Shown: positions 62,689 through 64,000 of the stretch, one piece after another
Layout of the letters: each line of letters opens with the position of its first letter
How positions within the stretch are numbered: position 1 is the stretch's first letter
Assembly (NCBI GenBank): GCA_017466405.1
Contig: JAFTUF010000052.1
Span: forward strand, 34,053 to 98,052
Reading direction: 5' to 3'
DNA length: 64,000 bases
From: Bacteroidales bacterium
Lineage (GTDB): Bacteria; Bacteroidota; Bacteroidia; Bacteroidales; F082
The notes under the pieces: generated by a model
Seen by the model: the letters and a program-made list of their open reading frames with translations, nothing else
Told to the model about the DNA's origin: nothing
The model's database searches: none
Program-made: the position numbers and the translations under genes

Positions 62689-63888
62689 ATGAAAGATAAG
62701 GTTTTATACACGTTTTTATTCACATTGCTGATGATATTTCTCTTTCTTCCTATAATGCAGAAAGAATGCAGTGTATTTAAAATCAAGCCTCTTGAAGGTG
62801 TAACGATAAAATCTGACAAACCCGATTTAAATCTGAGCAATTTCGCGTCCGCAAAATATCAGTCGGCATTGGAAAAATACATCTCCGAAAACTTCGGATT
62901 CCGCGAGGTTGTAATTCGTCTCTACAACCAATATATATGGACATTATTTAACAAGACTTATTGCGACAATGTCATTATTGGTAAAGACAAATGGCTCTTC
63001 AACGAGAAATCTGTCAAAGACCATTATGAAAGTCTGACGGACGAATATGCGAAAAGCGAAGAAGAACTCATCAAGAAATTCGACAAGGATTTAGAAAGGC
63101 TGAAGAAACTTCAAGGATTGCTCAAAGAACATAACACAGATATTTTCGTTCTTATGCTTCCTTCCAAAGACCTCATCTATCCGGAATATCTTCCTAAAAA
63201 CACGAAATATCAGGAAAACAATAACGTAAGAGCTTACGATTATTATTCAAAGGCTTTCGCCGAAAACGGAATCAATTTCATGGATGTGACGAAATATTTT
63301 AAAGAAATAAAAGATTCCGTCGATTATCCGCTTTTCCCGCAGGCAGGAATGCACTGGTCGAACATCGCCTGCGCTCACACTTCCGACACTATAATACGTT
63401 ATATGGAAAATCTGAGCGGGAAGAACTTTCCGAATATTGAAGTCGGAACAACTTATCTCGCGGAGACAAGAAAACCCGATAACGATATGGAGAAACTTCT
63501 CAACCTTGCTTTTCCTATCAATAACAATAAGAATCATTATGCCGACATCAATGTAACTTCCGACACATCGTCACAAAAGGCGAAGATGATTGTCATGGGT
63601 GACTCTTTCTTCTGGAATATGGCTTACACACTTCCGATGAACGACATCTTCGAATATTATCATTATTGGTATTATTTCAACACGATATATTACGACTCAG
63701 AGCATGACAACGTAAGCGAGATAGACCTCGTCGATGAATTGAAAGACGCCGATATAGTGATGATTTCTTTGAGCGCGACACAACTTTACGACATAAATCA
63801 CGGATTCATCTCACAAGCTTTCGTAAACCTTTCACTCGACAATCCTGAAGTTATTGATGAAGGCAACTTCTATAAATTAAATTTGTGA
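62689..63888 (+). CDS. AlgJ/AlgX-like SGNH protein 2
   Basis: A 399-residue paralogue of the protein at 59002-60642, nearly colinear over the first 380 residues (MKxKVLYTxLFxLL, EKYISENFGFREVVIRLYNQYIWTLFNKTY, LMLPSKDLIYPEYLP) but without the C-terminal helical extension. Catalytic residues appear complete: MHW at 221-223 and G-D-S-F at 304-307. No second MBOAT gene is nearby, so both paralogues may share the one at 57533. Own promoter. Confidence 0.88.
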   Translation: MKDKVLYTFLFTLLMIFLFLPIMQKECSVFKIKPLEGVTIKSDKPDLNLSNFASAKYQSALEKYISENFGFREVVIRLYNQYIWTLFNKTYCDNVIIGKDKWLFNEKSVKDHYESLTDEYAKSEEELIKKFDKDLERLKKLQGLLKEHNTDIFVLMLPSKDLIYPEYLPKNTKYQENNNVRAYDYYSKAFAENGINFMDVTKYFKEIKDSVDYPLFPQAGMHWSNIACAHTSDTIIRYMENLSGKNFPNIEVGTTYLAETRKPDNDMEKLLNLAFPINNNKNHYADINVTSDTSSQKAKMIVMGDSFFWNMAYTLPMNDIFEYYHYWYYFNTIYYDSEHDNVSEIDLVDELKDADIVMISLSATQLYDINHGFISQAFVNLSLDNPEVIDEGNFYKLNL

Positions 63889-63917
63889 CAATCAGTTGGT
63901 TATATTGATATTTTTGT

Positions 63918-63925
63918 TATATTTG
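63918..63925 (+). promoter_or_regulatory. TAnnTTTG -7 box of the gene at the right edge
   Basis: TATATTTG, 18 bp before the ATG at 63944. Confidence 0.55.
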
Positions 63926-63943
63926 CTATAAATTTAAAAATAT

Positions 63944-64000
63944 ATGAAATATCAGAAGAAAACAGGAATGAGTTTGTTCGAACAGGAAAATACGATGGAA
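63944..64000 (+). CDS. Start of a probable IS5-type transposase (cut by window)
   Basis: Only 19 codons are visible: MKYQKKTGMSLFEQENTME. The K-K-T-G-x-S-L-F-E sequence with a following acidic stretch resembles the N-terminus of IS5/DDE_Tnp_1-family transposases of Bacteroidota, from memory. The rest lies outside the window, and no terminal inverted repeat could be identified between 63889 and 63943. Confidence 0.45.
   Translation, partial: MKYQKKTGMSLFEQENTME

Overview
The window comes from a low-GC, anaerobic member of the Bacteroidota, most likely Bacteroidales. The evidence is the large SprA/Sov type IX secretion translocon, gldE-gldD, PorT-like and T9SS-sorted proteins, SusC-like TonB receptors, a GH92 lipoprotein, class III ribonucleotide reductase, and about twenty promoter boxes of the Bacteroidota form TAnnTTTG. 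Most genes lack a Shine-Dalgarno sequence, as is normal in this phylum. Species and family cannot be told from the sequence.

Layout. 1-9.1 kb: 3' part of sprA, gcvH, a VanZ-like gene, a TonB energy transducer, and a membrane LytTR regulator with a TPR protein. 9.1-17.3 kb (mostly minus): TonB receptor, a T9SS cargo propeller (plus), Fe-S protein, FMN reductase, RNase G, a 29-residue ribosomal-type protein missed by usual length cut-offs, and HU. 17.4-21.7 kb (plus): ssb, a 74-bp palindromic repeat array, gldE-gldD, corA. 21.8-29.3 kb: SulP transporter, YhcG/DUF1016 nuclease, glyA, prenyl synthase, PorT-like barrel, Fic. 29.4-36.5 kb (plus): trpS, hflX-tatD-ansA, tRNA-Ser, ExbB/ExbD operon. 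36.5-41.3 kb (minus): nrdD-nrdG behind a cobalamin riboswitch, and a second T9SS cargo. 41.5-56.2 kb: GH92, TonB receptor, priA with a DUF5103 gene, an apbE operon, tyrS with an NqrM-like small protein. 56.4-64 kb: epimerase, then a surface-glycan module of MBOAT acyltransferase, two AlgJ-like SGNH paralogues and a GH16-like lipoprotein, ending in the start of a probable transposase gene.

The most unusual aspect is a dense population of short degenerate repeats. (i) Tandem 6-8 bp words sit immediately upstream of the -7 box of at least five housekeeping promoters. (ii) Words of the same kind lie in frame inside conserved genes (priA, an epimerase, an FMN reductase, a ferredoxin-like protein, a DUF5103 gene). 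(iii) A dispersed roughly 50-bp hairpin family occurs in about seven intergenic regions, and one copy supplies the C-terminus of NrdG. (iv) A seven-unit, 74-bp palindromic array is bracketed by a 12-bp inverted repeat. Two further iteron sets (upstream of fic and downstream of priA) look like operators. The cobalamin riboswitch ahead of class III nrdDG implies a B12-dependent choice between reductases.
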